Source of the DNA: Channallabes apus
Lineage: Eukaryota > Chordata > Actinopteri > Siluriformes > Clariidae
Direction: 5' to 3'
NCBI GenBank assembly: GCA_030522415.1
Contig: CM060121.1
Location: forward strand, 3,139,476 to 3,203,475
Length of the DNA: 64,000 nucleotides
In this document: in pieces, positions 15,001 through 25,400 of the stretch
Position numbering within the stretch: the first letter of the stretch is position 1
Layout of the letters: each line of letters opens with the position of its first letter
Made by a program: the position numbers and the translations under genes
Notes under the pieces: model-generated
Databases searched by the model: none
What the model was told of the DNA's origin: nothing
The model's input: the letters and a program-made list of their open reading frames with translations, nothing else

Positions 15001-15610
15001 TATTTTAGGAGCTAATCTGTGACGTGTCGCCCGAATTTCAGCTCGGAACAGACACGTGGTTCTACATCAAGAGGTGCTTCCTGTCCTTGTTGGAGAACAT
15101 GGCCAAGCACATGATCATGCTGAGGGACACCGTGGTGCAGGACTGCGTCCAGTTCCTGGAACACTGCGAGCGTAAGTGTATATATTAAAAACATTTTAAA
15201 AATGTTTAAATTTTAAATTTCGTTCACATGAACCAACCCAGTCCACTGTACATCTATGTGTAGGAAAATAATCAAGGAATTCTAAGAATAATAGTTGCAT
15301 GATTTGAAGGAGTGGAGTTTGTGCACAAGTGAGTCGTTACTATAGAAACAACGACGCATTAAAACAAGCGTGCTGATAAAACCATTGTCAGACCAATCAG
15401 AATGAAGAATTCAGAAACGATTCTGATGTTCTCTTCAGGAAGGCTAATGATAACGCTCGGTTTCTCCGCTCAGTGTACGGGAAGGACGTCCCGGCCGTCA
15501 TCGAGCAGCCTCTAGAGGAGGAGCACGCGCACATCGGGAAAAACACGGTCACGTACGAGGCTCGCAAGCTGAAGGCTCTGTTCTACGAAGTCATCGGATG
15601 GAACGACTAG
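1..15610 (+). CDS. ift70 (ttc30a): Intraflagellar transport protein 70 (TTC30/fleer family), 3' part
   Basis: TPR protein of the IFT-B complex, which carries cargo along cilia and is needed for tubulin polyglutamylation (family knowledge). Exons read by frame and GT-AG sites: 1-102, 3571-3675, 5140-5268, 5537-5586, 8354-8506, 8697-8762, 8923-8976, 10334-10399, 10687-10763, 10854-11064, 13069-13140, 13917-14020, 14469-14547, 15042-15171, 15474-15610. They join in one open frame of 510 codons plus stop. The protein has helix-turn-helix TPR units such as LAYNIALCHYSLKQY and ends in YEVIGWND, the family C-terminus. The family is about 665 residues, so roughly 155 N-terminal residues lie upstream. 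Mammalian TTC30A/B are intronless as I recall, so this is the intron-bearing form. Whether it is the a or b paralogue cannot be told here. Introns hold a Tc1 element, SINEs and MITEs. Confidence 0.93.
121..147. repeat. (CT)n microsatellite
   Basis: About 27 bp of CT dinucleotides, 18 bp downstream of the ift70 splice donor at 103. Confidence 0.9.
206..1826 (-). mobile_element. Tc1-like DNA transposon, full-length copy 1
   Basis: A 1621-bp element in an ift70 intron, flanked by TA at 204-205 and 1827-1828. Terminal inverted repeats of about 210 bp start CAGTGGTGTGAAAAACT. A similar motif (GTGTGAAAAAGT.ATTGCCCC) recurs at the inner end of each repeat, giving the IR/DR layout in which transposase binds two sites per end. 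It carries one uninterrupted transposase gene on the minus strand. A second copy of the same family is at 30431-32063 in eef2kmt. Confidence 0.96.
424..1446 (-). CDS. Tc1-like transposase, open reading frame intact
   Basis: 340 residues, the usual length for Tc1 transposases. The N-terminus has a paired-type helix-turn-helix (about residues 20-50) with a GRP motif after it. The DD34E catalytic triad is visible as D153 (WTDE), D244 (QQDNDPKH) and E279 (NPIE), the same numbering as Sleeping Beauty. Two residues differ from the sister copy at 30811-31834 in conserved spots: C146 where the sister has Trp (DFWEN), and D188 in the glycine-rich stretch where the sister has Gly (KYGGGS). The frame is open, but these changes may reduce or abolish activity. 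Cut-and-paste mobility at TA sites is family knowledge. Confidence 0.95.
   Translation of the reverse strand: MPRSKEIQEQMRTKVIEIYQSGKGYKAISKALGLQRTTVRAIIHKWQKHGTVVNLPRSGRPTKITPRAQRQLIREATKNPRTTSKEVQASLASIKVSVHDSTIRKRLGKNGLHGRFPRRKPLLSKKNIKARLNFAKKHLNDCQDFCENTLWTDETKVELFGRCVSRYIWRKSNTAFQKKNIIPTVKYDGGSVMVWGCFAASGPGRLAVIDGTMNSTVYQKILKENVRPSVRQLKLKRSWVLQQDNDPKHTSKSTSEWLKKNKMKTLEWPSQSPDLNPIEMLWHDLKKAVHARKPSNKAELQQFCKDEWAKIPPERCKRLVASYRKRLIVVIAAKGGPTSY
2471..2540. repeat. (TA)n microsatellite
   Basis: About 70 bp of uninterrupted TA in an ift70 intron. Any reading frame across it is low-complexity. Confidence 0.95.
2926..3157 (-). repeat. tRNA-derived SINE (family 1), minus strand
   Basis: Read from 3157 downwards it opens with a perfect tRNA-type A box (TGGCTCAGTGG) and then a B box (GGTTCGATTCC), followed by a non-tRNA body ending near GAAAGACAAACAA. 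This is the pol III promoter layout of a tRNA-headed SINE. A body fragment of the same family lies on the plus strand at about 33358-33435. Confidence 0.8.
4335..4565 (-). pseudogene. LINE reverse-transcriptase fragment (degenerate)
   Basis: The minus strand reads GVPQGSVIGPLLFLIYLL and, about 20 residues later, FYYYADP. These match the fingers/palm motif and the YADD active site of non-LTR retrotransposon reverse transcriptases, with the last Asp changed to Pro. The frame runs into unrelated sequence on both sides. It is a dead fragment in an ift70 intron. Confidence 0.7.
5587..6860. other. ift70 intron stretch without recognised features
   Basis: Holds a short CT run (about 5751-5770) and a CA/CG-rich run (about 5950-5990). 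No gene, RNA or repeat family was recognised. Confidence 0.5.
6874..7262 (+). repeat. tRNA-derived SINE (family 2), full-length with (ATGA)n tail
   Basis: Starts GGCGGCGCGGTGGTGTAGTGG (A box TGGTGTAGTGG), has a B box GGTTCGATTCC about 40 bp later, a body with GTTTGCATGTTCTCCCCGTG, and ends in GAATGAATGAATGA. It is the best copy of this family here. Others are at 12098-12447, 20829-20902, 55322-55655 (minus) and a 3' remnant at 63572-63728. Confidence 0.85.
9690..9987. mobile_element. MITE, probably hAT-type
   Basis: Ends are inverted: CAGAGGTGAAAGGTAAC on the left against GTACTTTACCCATCTCTG on the right. The interior repeats ACTTTTAC-like motifs (for example near 9775, 9865, 9915, 9945). No coding potential. 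The 8-bp flanks match only partly (GTGCTTTG and ATGTTTGG), so the hAT assignment is tentative. Confidence 0.5.
11666..11755. repeat. (TG)n(TA)n compound microsatellite
   Basis: About 16 bp TG followed by about 75 bp TA, abutting a SINE tail at about 11765. Confidence 0.95.
11765..12024 (-). repeat. tRNA-derived SINE (family 3), minus strand
   Basis: From 12024 downwards: A box TGGCTCAATCGG, B box GGTTCGAACCCC about 45 bp later, then a body ending in an (AAG/TTC)-type tail at 11767-11780. It is flanked by TA microsatellites on both sides, a common integration neighbourhood. Confidence 0.75.
12034..12097. repeat. (TA)n microsatellite
   Basis: About 60 bp TA running straight into the 5' end of a family 2 SINE, which lacks its first bases (GGCGGCGC). 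Confidence 0.95.
12098..12447 (+). repeat. tRNA-derived SINE (family 2), slightly 5'-truncated
   Basis: Matches the copy at 6874-7262 from GGTGGTGTAGTGG onward with short internal deletions, and ends in AATGAATGAATA. Lies in the ift70 intron before the 13069 exon. Confidence 0.85.
12858..12905 (+). other. Possible 48-bp cassette exon of ift70
   Basis: Flanked by a good acceptor (TTTTTCACTCACTAG) and a GTAAAG donor, 48 bp long (16 codons), and open in the phase (0) of the surrounding exons. It would insert LEQCNIQECPCKRKPS between ..KKHYDN and ILNVSAI. The IFT70 proteins I remember have no such insert, so it is optional or a chance match. Confidence 0.25.
13141..13916. other. AT-rich ift70 intron, no recognised feature
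   Basis: Very AT-rich with many AATAAA-like strings. Nothing else could be identified. Confidence 0.5.
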
Positions 15611-15853
15611 CGGCTCCTCCTCAACCCATCCCGGCCCGGGTTTTCAATAACAGCACACGTTTAGAGGAGGTTTTTTTTTTGTAAAAAATACTGTGTAAAA
15701 TGGTTTGTCTAAAGAAAAGAGAAATATTCTTCTAATTCTACATTTATTTATCATTTCTTTGCATTAAAAAAAATAATGTTTTTTCTTACAATTCTCAACA
15801 TTATCATCGTCTTTCTATTATCACAAGAAAAATATTTACTGTTGGATAAAAAA

Positions 15854-15859
15854 AATAAA
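15854..15859 (+). terminator. Probable ift70 polyadenylation signal
   Basis: AATAAA 244 bp after the stop codon, followed by a T-rich stretch. An A-rich run of AATAA-like hexamers makes the exact choice uncertain. Confidence 0.5.
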
Positions 15860-15926
15860 TATGGTGGGGTTTTTTTCCCTACAGAACGAACCCATGTTTG
15901 TTTTTACTGAATGTATTAATTTGTTA

Positions 15927-16358
15927 CAGCGGAACCTTGGATTGCGAGTACTTTGGTCTGCGAGTGTTTCGAGTGTAAATTTTAACTCGGTAAACGAGTG
16001 AGGTCTTGAAATACGAGCAAAATTGTGGTTAATCGTCTCAGTGCGTGTGTGTCACTCGTATAGTCAACATCCAGCGCGCATGTGTGTACTGTTTACACCC
16101 CCTCATTCTTCCTCCTCTCCTCTCTCTTGTCTTTCTTCAGCCATGATTCTTTTTAAAGTTAAAGTGCAGGTTAATTTTTTTTTTTTTTTTTTTTTTACTT
16201 TTTATGAATATTTTTTTTATGAATAGTTTTGGGATGTGGAACGAATCGTCTAAGTTATATCTTATTTCTTACGGGAGAAATTCCCTTTGATATACAAGTG
16301 TTTTGATATACAAGCGCACTTCCAGAATTAATAATGCTCGCAATCCAAAGTTTAACTG
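15927..16358. mobile_element. Non-autonomous mariner/Tigger-like element, copy 1
   Basis: 432 bp bounded by TA dinucleotides (15925-15926, 16359-16360). Left end CAGCGGAACCTTGGATTGCG, right end inverted (CGCAATCCAAAGTTTAACTG). Inner arms also pair (CGAGTGTTTCGAGT against ATACAAGTGTTTTGATATACAAG). Related copies: 26428-27250, 36004-about 36300 and 46345-48334. No transposase seen. It lies between the tail-to-tail ift70 and c16orf89 genes. Confidence 0.75.
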
Positions 16359-16761
16359 TATATTATATTTTATATGTATATATATTTTACACCAGTGGTC
16401 GTTTTGTAGTGTCCTGCTCAGAAAGGTAAAAGTTGAGGTATCCGCCCAGCGCACCCATGGCCACGCCCGTCGTGTGACTCGAGCATCCGTCTGCAACAAG
16501 ACAGCACTAATATTTAACTTACTGAAAGAAATAATTCAAATAAAAAATTTTTTTAAATAAAATTCATGTTTGTTAAAACAGCAGTGACAGGAAGATCTAA
16601 AGAGAAATTCTTCAGATGTGATTTTTGAAAAAAAAAAATATATATTTTTTTTACATTGTTTTTTCCCCTGTTTATCATATTTAAAATGATTTCTGACATC
16701 CATGAATAAATAAAAAGGCTAACTGTAGATTCCAACCATAAAAGTTATGACAAATTAAAAT

Positions 16762-19230
16762 TTAAATACCTTTCAGTGTTTTCTCCCTCCTCTTCACTCG
16801 CTTGTGCGCCGAATCCAAATATTCCTCGAACATTTGCGAGTAGTCGTCTGATAGGAAAAGCAACGCATTGACACGGATTTTTTTGCTGTACTCTTTAAAT
16901 CACTCTTTAAATAAATTATTATTAGCTTTTATAATTCGACTCACCGTCTTTCCCGAAACAGCCCAGCTCTTTGTCCTGCCAGGTCAGAATGTGCTGCAGC
17001 CAGGCGGCTTTGTAAAAGTCTGAGAATCCAGCCAACCCACAGAGGAGAACTGAAAAACAAACAAACACATGAAAAAAACTAAGGACTTACCTTTACTGAA
17101 AAATAAAAAAGCACAATCTATCAGGCTACAGAGGAACCAGACAAAGCATAAACTCCTCTGTCCTGAAAAGGACGAAACACGTTTAACAGGTTTAAAAGCA
17201 CTGACACTGGAGACTCCTTCCATAAATATTAAATAAACCTGAATTAAAAGAAAAAAATAAAACCAATGAGTATTTTTTTCTTGTTTATTACAATCTTATT
17301 ATTTTCATTCATAAACATTTGCATTTCATACAAACTTAAATAATTCTTTTGATTGTGTAAAGCTGCTTTGCGACAATGTCAATTGTTAAAAGCGCTATAC
17401 AAATAAAATGTAATTGAATTAAATAAGCTGTAGATTATGTGAAGAAGAGTTGTATAATAGACATTATTTATATAAGGATGTTTGTGTATTTACCACAAAG
17501 ACTAAGGAGATCTCAGATCTAGTTTATTTTGATTAGTCTTATTGTTTGGAAAATTATATGTAAGGTTTATACTACATTATGAATGGCTACTAACTGTTCT
17601 CCATGAAGATATCTTGGATTTGCCCAGTGAAGCCCTTGGTGCTGATCTCCTGGTTGCTCCTCATCATGTTGGAGCAGAAAATCCTGTGATAGTGTTGTAC
17701 TGTGATGTTAACCGGTAAGAGCTTCAACTCTCCGTTCAGCATCCTGGTACATCCTTTCTAAAAATAATAATTATCTTAATAATCATAAATAATTGAGTGA
17801 AAATTCCAAATCGTGTCATGGCTGGATGCACTGCTTCAGTACCATCGTCCCGATCATGAAGTAGAGCAGCTGGTGGGACAGAGAGTAATGTGGACACCCG
17901 AATCGCGTCATGGTGTCCCTGCAAGCCTTCGTGACGATGCAAGGCGTCCCGTCGTCTTTCCTTCCAATTGAAACAGCTGTGATGTCACGATCTTTACGTT
18001 TTCTTTTTTTTTTTTGTAATTTTGAAAGTTTTATTCTTACCAGGTTCCCAGAAGCAACGTCATGCACTTATCCCCGAGCTGCTCGTCGTAACACTCTATG
18101 GATCTCGGGGACGTGTACACCAGGGATGGGTCCGTAGAGGTCCATTCATGAGGCAAGGACCAGAAAGATGAGGATAAGACGGGTTCAAACTCTGTAGGAA
18201 AGTTGCAGGTCACACAAAACACTCACACAGGTAAACGAGTAACTCGGATCAAATCAAATTCAGTCACATTTCATAAGCATTTTTGGTGTAATAAACCCAT
18301 TACTAGGCATTGTAGATGCTTTGAGACTGTTTTTTGTAGACATGACACACGATGACACCATGACTTCCACTCTTCCATGATTTATTTTTTTTATTACACT
18401 CGCCACGTTTCTGACCTCACGCAGGATCGTGGCTCCATAGTCACACTGATCTGAACCCTGTTAACAATCTCTGGTGTGAGTTCAAGAGCGAAAACCTAAA
18501 AATATAAAGTAAAATACAGGAAGTCCCTGACTTACAAACATTCCAGTTATGAGTTCACAGTCCAATACAGTGGAAAACAGCTGACAAAATGTCATCCGGA
18601 ATTCCCCTCGTGATTTAAAGGCACACAGACAACACTGTGTGATTTCTTAGTGTGTGAGATTCATTTCCTTATGCCGCGGTTATGGTTTTTGGCCACTTGA
18701 TGGCAGTGTGGGGGAAGTGGACAGTAGTCAAGTGGATTAGTATGCTTTACATTGTATTTCGTGTTGAAGGTATATAAGACTCAGTTTGTCTGACTTAAGA
18801 ACTAATCTGACTTATGAATATGCTCCCAGAGCGGAACTCGTTCGTAAGTCGGGGACTACCTGTACAATAAAAAAATGCTAAAATTTAAACAAAAGTGTGT
18901 CCATCCTTTATTGGAGAAACGTTCCAGGAAGAAGCTTGGCATGGTTATTCTCTCTTCAGCAGATGATTCTCCGGATATTAAACTTGGGAGTGCAAATCAT
19001 TTTAAAAAGCAAACGCTTTGCAGGAAGGAAATAATAAACCTGTTTATAAGTAGACCAGGATAAGTTGACAGGATATCAAACCCACAGGAAACTCCGCCCC
19101 CAGGATCTAGAGCATCAACCTGTATAAAAATGTCTGAATCCTGAGCTTAATCACACTTTTTGTTATAGTTGACAAAATCTTCCAGGTTACGTGTTTGTTA
19201 ATGAATCAAAACACAATAAGCAACAGCACC

Positions 19231-19269
<39 letters not shown>

Positions 19270-20151
19270 ATGACAAGATTTATTAACTGCAGCTCCATTT
19301 TTAGCAAGGTCTTTTGTCTATTTTCTTACCTTTGTAATATTTTGGATCCATCTCCTGAAGTGAAGTGACAGCAAGAGCCAGACTCTTGTCCAGTTTTTTG
19401 ACCAGAGACAGGGCGATGGAGCGCTGAGAGAGGTTTAGGGAATCTGAATGGGTCTGAGATTTCGTGGCTTCCTGTAACTGGGCTAAAGGAAAAAATAAAT
19501 CTGAACTCATGCAGAATTTAACATGGAGGCAGGGTCTCAAAATGCAGCTTAATGCTCTGGAGGTTAGTGAATATGGCAGATACAGTGTTTTACCATACTG
19601 TATAATAATAAGAAAAGAGGGACTTGTTAGGGGTTGAGTGTTATGCATAAGTGGAAATTTGTTTCTCAGATGTACAGAAACATAATATTAAGGATGTATT
19701 CATTTATTAAATAAAATAAAGTTGAAAGAAATTGTTCAAAAAGTATGAATGAGATTTTGTGTAACCTGTTGAAAAGATCTCAAAAATAAATACAAAAATA
19801 AATAGAAACCCTTGTGCAGGCATGTGTAATTCAGCTTAATTGCCATACATACTGTACTTGTAGAAGTTGTTATAACTCTATTCTGCACTGTGCATGCTTA
19901 TACAGCCTACTCTGACTTTTTAATTGATTAATTGATTTGTTTATTAATTAATGTGTTAATGTGTTGAAGTGCTCACCCTGCAGGATGACATAACCCACCA
20001 CACCGTCCAGATTGATGTTCCTGCTCTGCTGCTCAAAAAAAATCACTCCTTTAGACACACTGTCCAAAATGTCATCTATAACCTCCTGCTGCGCCAAGCG
20101 CGCTCCCGCGACTAGGAGGAGTGCCACGAGCGCGCGCATCTTCCCAAACAT
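16762..20151 (-). CDS. c16orf89: C16orf89-like secreted protein (UPF0764 family), complete
   Basis: Seven exons on the minus strand, in transcript order: 20151-19977, 19482-19330, 18191-18041, 17960-17843, 17757-17595, 17049-16945, 16847-16762. They give 316 residues. The protein starts with a signal peptide (MRALVALLLVAGARLA) and has family landmarks: INLDGVVGYVIL, FWSLPHEWTSTDPSLVY, LSHQLLYFMIG, QDIFMENSLLCG-like (I at the junction), GGFSDFYK-like GFSDFYKAAW, and the basic end RVKRREK. Function is unknown; the human protein is thyroid-enriched and secreted as I recall. The fourth exon must use the acceptor ending TTGGAAG before 17960, because the CAG 17 bp upstream of it breaks the frame. 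Two start codons are possible (20151 or 20139). In human it also neighbours ALG1, which supports the call. Confidence 0.9.
17357..17425 (+). repeat. LINE 3'-tail fragment
   Basis: About 70 bp matching the 3' end of the LINE at 21197-21980 (AAGCTGCTTTGCGACAATG...AAAAGCGCTATACAAATAAA). It lies in a c16orf89 intron. Confidence 0.7.
18517..18862. mobile_element. Non-autonomous Tigger-like MITE
   Basis: 346 bp flanked by TA (18515-18516, 18863-18864). Left end CAGGAAGTCCCTGACTTAC, right end inverted (GTAAGTCGGGGACTACCTG). No coding sequence. It sits in the c16orf89 intron between its second and third exons. Confidence 0.75.
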
Positions 20152-20828
20152 TAATAATAATATTTAGTAGCAATAATAATAATGATGATGAGTAATGGTT
20201 CTTAATTCCTGATGCGCGTGAGCGGACCGCAGACTGTCCTAAGGTCTCGAGCTCCAGACTAGAGAGAGACAGAGGTAGCGGGGGGAAGTGGGCGTGGCTA
20301 AAGTGTAGTTAAGTTAGGTAGTTAAGGCCCTCTAGCGGTGAAGTAGGTGACGTACAACAACATTTTATTTCTTTACAGAATGAATTCGCCTCCAGCATGT
20401 GCGTGTGTGAGTCGGTACGGCGGCCAGTGAGGGTCATACAGAGCAGAAATTGTGTTCGCGTGTACATAGAAGCAGAAGGTGTGGAATTAATTTCACGTTA
20501 GATTCACATCAAAAAAGACCCTCAGAGGTAAATAAAAAAATAGAAGATATCTCGAGTTTCTTTGAAAAAATGTTTTTTTTTACTTTTGATTATGAACTTA
20601 TTTGATTAAGGTTTTTAATAAATATTTTTATATCCCACTTCAGTGTATCAATGTATAGACTAAATATATAAAAAAAAATGTAATATTAATAATAATTTGT
20701 AATATTATAAATAAAATGTAATATTATAATAAAATGTAATATTAATAATAATTTAAGCAATTTCCCTTTGGGATTAATAAAGTTCTTTGAATCTTGAATC
20801 TTGATAATTACTATTGTTAATATTATTA

Positions 20829-20902
20829 TGGCGGCGCGGTGGTGTAGTGGTTAGCACTGTCGCCTTGCACCTCCAGGGTCTGGGTTCGATTCCCCGGCCA
20901 TT
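20829..20902 (+). repeat. SINE (family 2) 5' fragment
   Basis: Only the tRNA-like head (A box and B box, ending CCCCGGCCA) remains, cut off after about 74 bp and followed by AT-rich DNA. Confidence 0.85.
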
Positions 20903-21196
20903 ATTATAATATATATTATTATTTTAATATCCCAGTTACAATGTTTTTATTTCAGTGTATAGACTAAATATATGAATCAAAAATAAAAAATCATGATTAG
21001 TAATATAATTTCTTCTTCTTCTTTATTTTTATTATTATTATTATTAAAACACTGATTAAGGGCTAAATATTAAAATCCCAATTTTTTGCACAATTCATTT
21101 TAATCTTTGGTTGTGGACTAAATATTTATTTAATAATCTCTGATTATGAAGTTTTTATCACTCACTTATTATCTAATTAAATCTCTTATGTGAGCA

Positions 21197-21980
21197 GACA
21201 CGGTTTCTCAGTTCAAAAGTAGACTCAAGACGCATCTTTTTTAATCTGGCATACACGTAACTCATCCCATAACCTCATACTCCAGTACACCTATACCGAA
21301 TGGCAACTACGCTAATTCTCCCCATCTGTTCTGTATTTCTCTACCCATCCCGAGGCATCGGGAGATTTTTCCAGCTTCAGTAGACAAAGGCCGACCCTGC
21401 GAGGTTCCTGAGGCGTCCAGAGAAGGACCAGCTCCAGCTGGATTCAGCTTTATGATGGTTGGAGCTACACATGCTGCTCCTGTGCTTCCAGTGATCCAGA
21501 CCTCATCTGCCCTCTGCACCTACTGACTCGTCCCTATGCTGAACTGGTCTTCATGTCAATTTAAATCATTTCTGTCATATTGAATTTTCACCTGCACAAC
21601 ACACAAGATGTTATATCATTTCTATCTGTTATCGCCCAAATGAGGATGGGTTCCCTGTTGAGTCTGGTTCCTCTCAAGGTTTCTTCCTAATGCCATCTCA
21701 GGGAGTTTTTCCTTGCCACCGTCGCCAGCACCCTTGGCTTGCTCATCAGAGACATTTCATTCATTCGTCTCATTATTATTATTATCTACACATTTTTCTC
21801 ACACATACACACTTCCAATTATTTTCTTTTTTAAAATTATTATTATTATTATTATTTTATTTATTTATTTTTTTTTGGGGGGGGGGGTAAATTTTCTTTC
21901 ATTTTTTGTGAAGCTGCTTTGAGACAATGACCATTGTTAAAAGCGCTATATAAATAAAATTGAATTTAATTGAATTATTT
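21197..21980 (+). mobile_element. LINE 3' end (ORF2 tail plus 3' UTR)
   Basis: The plus strand at 21197-21244 reads DTVSQFKSRLKTHLF then stop, the C-terminal signature of many fish non-LTR retrotransposon ORF2 proteins. About 700 bp of 3' UTR follow, ending TGTTAAAAGCGCTATATAAA and an (AATTG)-like tail. It is 5'-truncated, as is usual for target-primed reverse transcription. It lies between c16orf89 and alg1. Confidence 0.75.
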
Positions 21981-22018
21981 AGGTGTTTTGAAATATGGCA
22001 TGGATTCAAAACTCTAAA

Positions 22019-22074
<56 letters not shown>
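22019..22074. repeat. (AT)n microsatellite
   Basis: About 55 bp AT in the c16orf89-alg1 intergenic region. Confidence 0.95.
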
Positions 22075-22077
<3 letters not shown>

Positions 22078-22420
22078 CATTATTAGTGGAGTATTTTTTA
22101 ACAATTGATTCTGGACAAAAGGTTTTTTTTTTATGAGCTGAAGAATGTCACTTACCTTGTTTAGGTGTGTAAGGTGTGTTTGATATTAGGGGGCGGGGCC
22201 AAATCAAAACATGAACTGGATGCAAACATTTTTAACAAAAAAAAATCCAAATTAAAAAAAGTTTATTGTAGTTAGAGCATACTTTAAGCATATTATTTGG
22301 ATAAAACCTGCAAACATGTACCCTGTTATTATTCTTATTATTGTTATTATTACTGTCGGTTTCTTTAAAAAGACCCTTAAAAGGAGAGTGGTCTCTTTAA
22401 ATCCTCCGCCACGTCACTAC

Positions 22421-22428
22421 TGACGTCA
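22421..22428 (+). promoter_or_regulatory. CRE palindrome upstream of alg1
   Basis: A perfect TGACGTCA, the consensus binding site for CREB/ATF factors, 17 bp before the alg1 ATG. ATF control would suit an ER glycosylation gene, but this is inference from the motif only. Confidence 0.55.
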
Positions 22429-22445
22429 CACACAGGAACAGGACG

Positions 22446-25400
22446 ATGGCGGATGCCAATGCGGCGGTCCTGCTCGTGACCGTGTCGCTGGTCGTGCTGG
22501 GGCTCGTGGCCGGTCTGAGCTGGTCGTGGGCGCTGCTTCCGGTCGGCGTGGTCGTCTTCATTTTCATCCTGGCGCGCGGGCTGAAGTCACGCGACGAATT
22601 CGCTCACCTGAACGTGTGCGTGCTCGTGCTCGGGGACCTGGGACGCAGCCCGCGCATGCAGTATCACGCGCTGTCTCTCAGCAAGCACGGATACAATGTA
22701 ACCTTTATCGGCTTCCTCGGTAAACAATCAAAGAGATGCTGCTTTTACCTCTGCACTGCTTAAACATGTCACGATATTATGACGTCATTGCAACGACTGT
22801 ATTATTCGATACTCATTAAAGGTGCGCTCTGTAATTCATTTCAAGTTTGTACAACTTGGATAAGCATTTAACCTTAAAGATGAGGTCATCCACAATACTG
22901 TCACCGCACTACTGAGTTCTGAGCTTCACTCATTTGCGTTAGAACTTTCCCACACTGTGTACGATGCATCTTTATTCGTACTGTATCTACATGATGGTAC
23001 AGGATGAAGCAGAACTACTGTACATTTCCGCATGGACCGATGATCGGACTGGTCCTGTCTGAAGAGCCAAAAACCCATTTATGGAGCTGGACCTGATCTA
23101 ACTCCAACTTTAATCTTATTCACAAACGCAACACAATAATCCAGCCTCTGGATCCACCGGTCAGATGTGTGGGGGACCTGGGACGATTTTAAAATAACGA
23201 TATTGCGACGATATTGATTTCTGCAGCACTACATTCCTGTGTGTGTGTGTGCTTAGTTTACACAGAAATGTTTGGTTTGTTTGCAATGACGTTCTACTAC
23301 GATATTCTTTAGTTTAATTTCCTTAGTGTAAATCAGCTCTCGTGCAAAAAAGTTGCAAAGTACACAGTTCGAGATGCAGCTCCTGCCTATATGTGCAGAT
23401 TCAGGCTGGAAATGAGTTTCTCCTCCAAGGCAAAACAGCTCAGCAGTACTTAAAAAAAATAAATAAATATAGGCTAACAGTTTGAATTTTGTGTTAGCTT
23501 GTAAGCAGGGTGAAAAAAATATTTTATTTGGTTATATATCTCGATTCTTTTACATTGCGACAGTGATGCCATTTGTTTTAAAAATTATTATTAGTTTTTT
23601 TATTTATATATGTTTGCATTTGAGGTGGTAAAATGTTGCAGTTCCTCTACAATCCTGCACTCTAAATTATTTACACATTGGCAGGCAGCACAGTGCCCCG
23701 TGTGGTAGGAGGGGGTTATTTACTAAGTTTTTGCCTTTTATTGTAACAAAATCTTGTAAAAAAAATAAAATCATAATATAGAATCTGGATATTAAAAAAA
23801 AAATTGCAATACAAATCGAACCAGCATTCCGGTATCGTGATAATGTTGTATCGCATCGTCCCTGGTGATTACCTCCCTGGTGGAGCAACCTGCAACAACT
23901 CTCCATGATTTGAGAGATTAAAAGAAATACTTGTCTTTACAGGCACTAAACCTCATCAAGACATTCTTGAGGATGACCGGATCGAGATCCTTCCCATCTT
24001 GGAGCACAAAGGCCTCAGATGTAACGTCAGCTCTTTTGAATTTCATATTGCTTCATATATATTTCCCGTCAAAAAAAAAAAAACATGCGTTTTGTTTAAT
24101 CTTTCAGTTGGTCCTAGTATCCTCAGATACGTCACCAAGGTGATCTCTCAGTCCCTGCAGCTCCTCTACATCTTAACGAAGCTGGACGATCAGGCGTTTA
24201 TTCTTCTACAGGTATTTCCCGTCCGATGCCGTGTCTGATGTTGTTGTGTCGAACGTCGGTCTATCTTCACGATTGCTTCTTCTGATCTAGAATCCTCCGG
24301 GACTGCCGAGCATCGCGGTGACGTGGCTGGCGAGTCGGCTGATAGGAGCTCAGTTCGTGATCGACTGGCACAATTACGGCTACTCCATCATGGCGCTCAG
24401 TCACGGCGAGAATCATCCCATCGTCAGGGTGGCCAAATGGTACTGGAGACTCCTTACACAAGACCATATTGACAATTATGTATGGCGTCTTTATTTTTTA
24501 TTTACTTTTTTTATTTTATTTTTTTTGGATAGGTATGAACAATTTTTTGGCCGTTTCGCCGACCACAACTTGTGCGTCACTGACGCAATGAGACGTGATC
24601 TTCAGAAGAACTGGAACATTCGGTAAGCTTTTAACATCTAAAACTTTTGTGCACATAATAAAAACTTTTGTGCACTTCACGTGACACAACAGATTGTAAA
24701 TATAAATTATCTACACTTTACACAAATTATAAATAAAACTCCGCCTTCCTTTGATAACCCAGCGCTACAAGGTCTTCATTTGCATACTGAAACCTGATTG
24801 GTTGTTACATTTACTGATGCAATAACACCTTAATAAAAAGGTGCAAGGCTTTAACCATAATAAAAACATTTCATGATTATTGTTCAATAATATTTAATAA
24901 AATCGTAACTTAATTGTAAGTTAATTTTAAAACGATTTTGAACTTGTAAGATAATCAATTATCAAAATCTTGTATTTTTCCCCTCTCTAGTGCATCAACC
25001 TTATACGACAAGCCGCCTTCAATATTCCGAGAAACGCCATTGAAGCTTCGCCACGAGCTCTTCATTCGTATGGCCAGCGCTTACCCACCATTCAGAGGGT
25101 GGTGAGTTTTTTTTGTTTTTAATGGGACCTTTAAAGTGCCTGCACAGTTATTGTAAGTGAACAGATATAAAGAATGATTAAATACGACACCTAGCTCTTG
25201 CTAGCTTGTTGCTTGATGTAGCACCCTCTGGTGGCAGTAATCAGAAATTAGAGTAACTCATGTTTAATGTTCTTTACATTTTCTTGCAAAGCAGTACAGA
25301 TTTATTAATTTATAATACGTAATAATTTATTATATTACTAATGTAATATTTATAATATTTAAAATTTTTCTTTATGGTAGTTCTGAAGGCAAGGAGGACA

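Noticed and set aside
17961..17977. Upstream acceptor (TCACAG) for the fourth c16orf89 exon
   Set aside because: Phase from the previous exon does not fit. The AAG acceptor at 17961 keeps the family sequence in frame.
18875..19063. Small open frame in a c16orf89 intron
   Set aside because: Begins beside a MITE, shows no known motif, and has no splice or promoter support.
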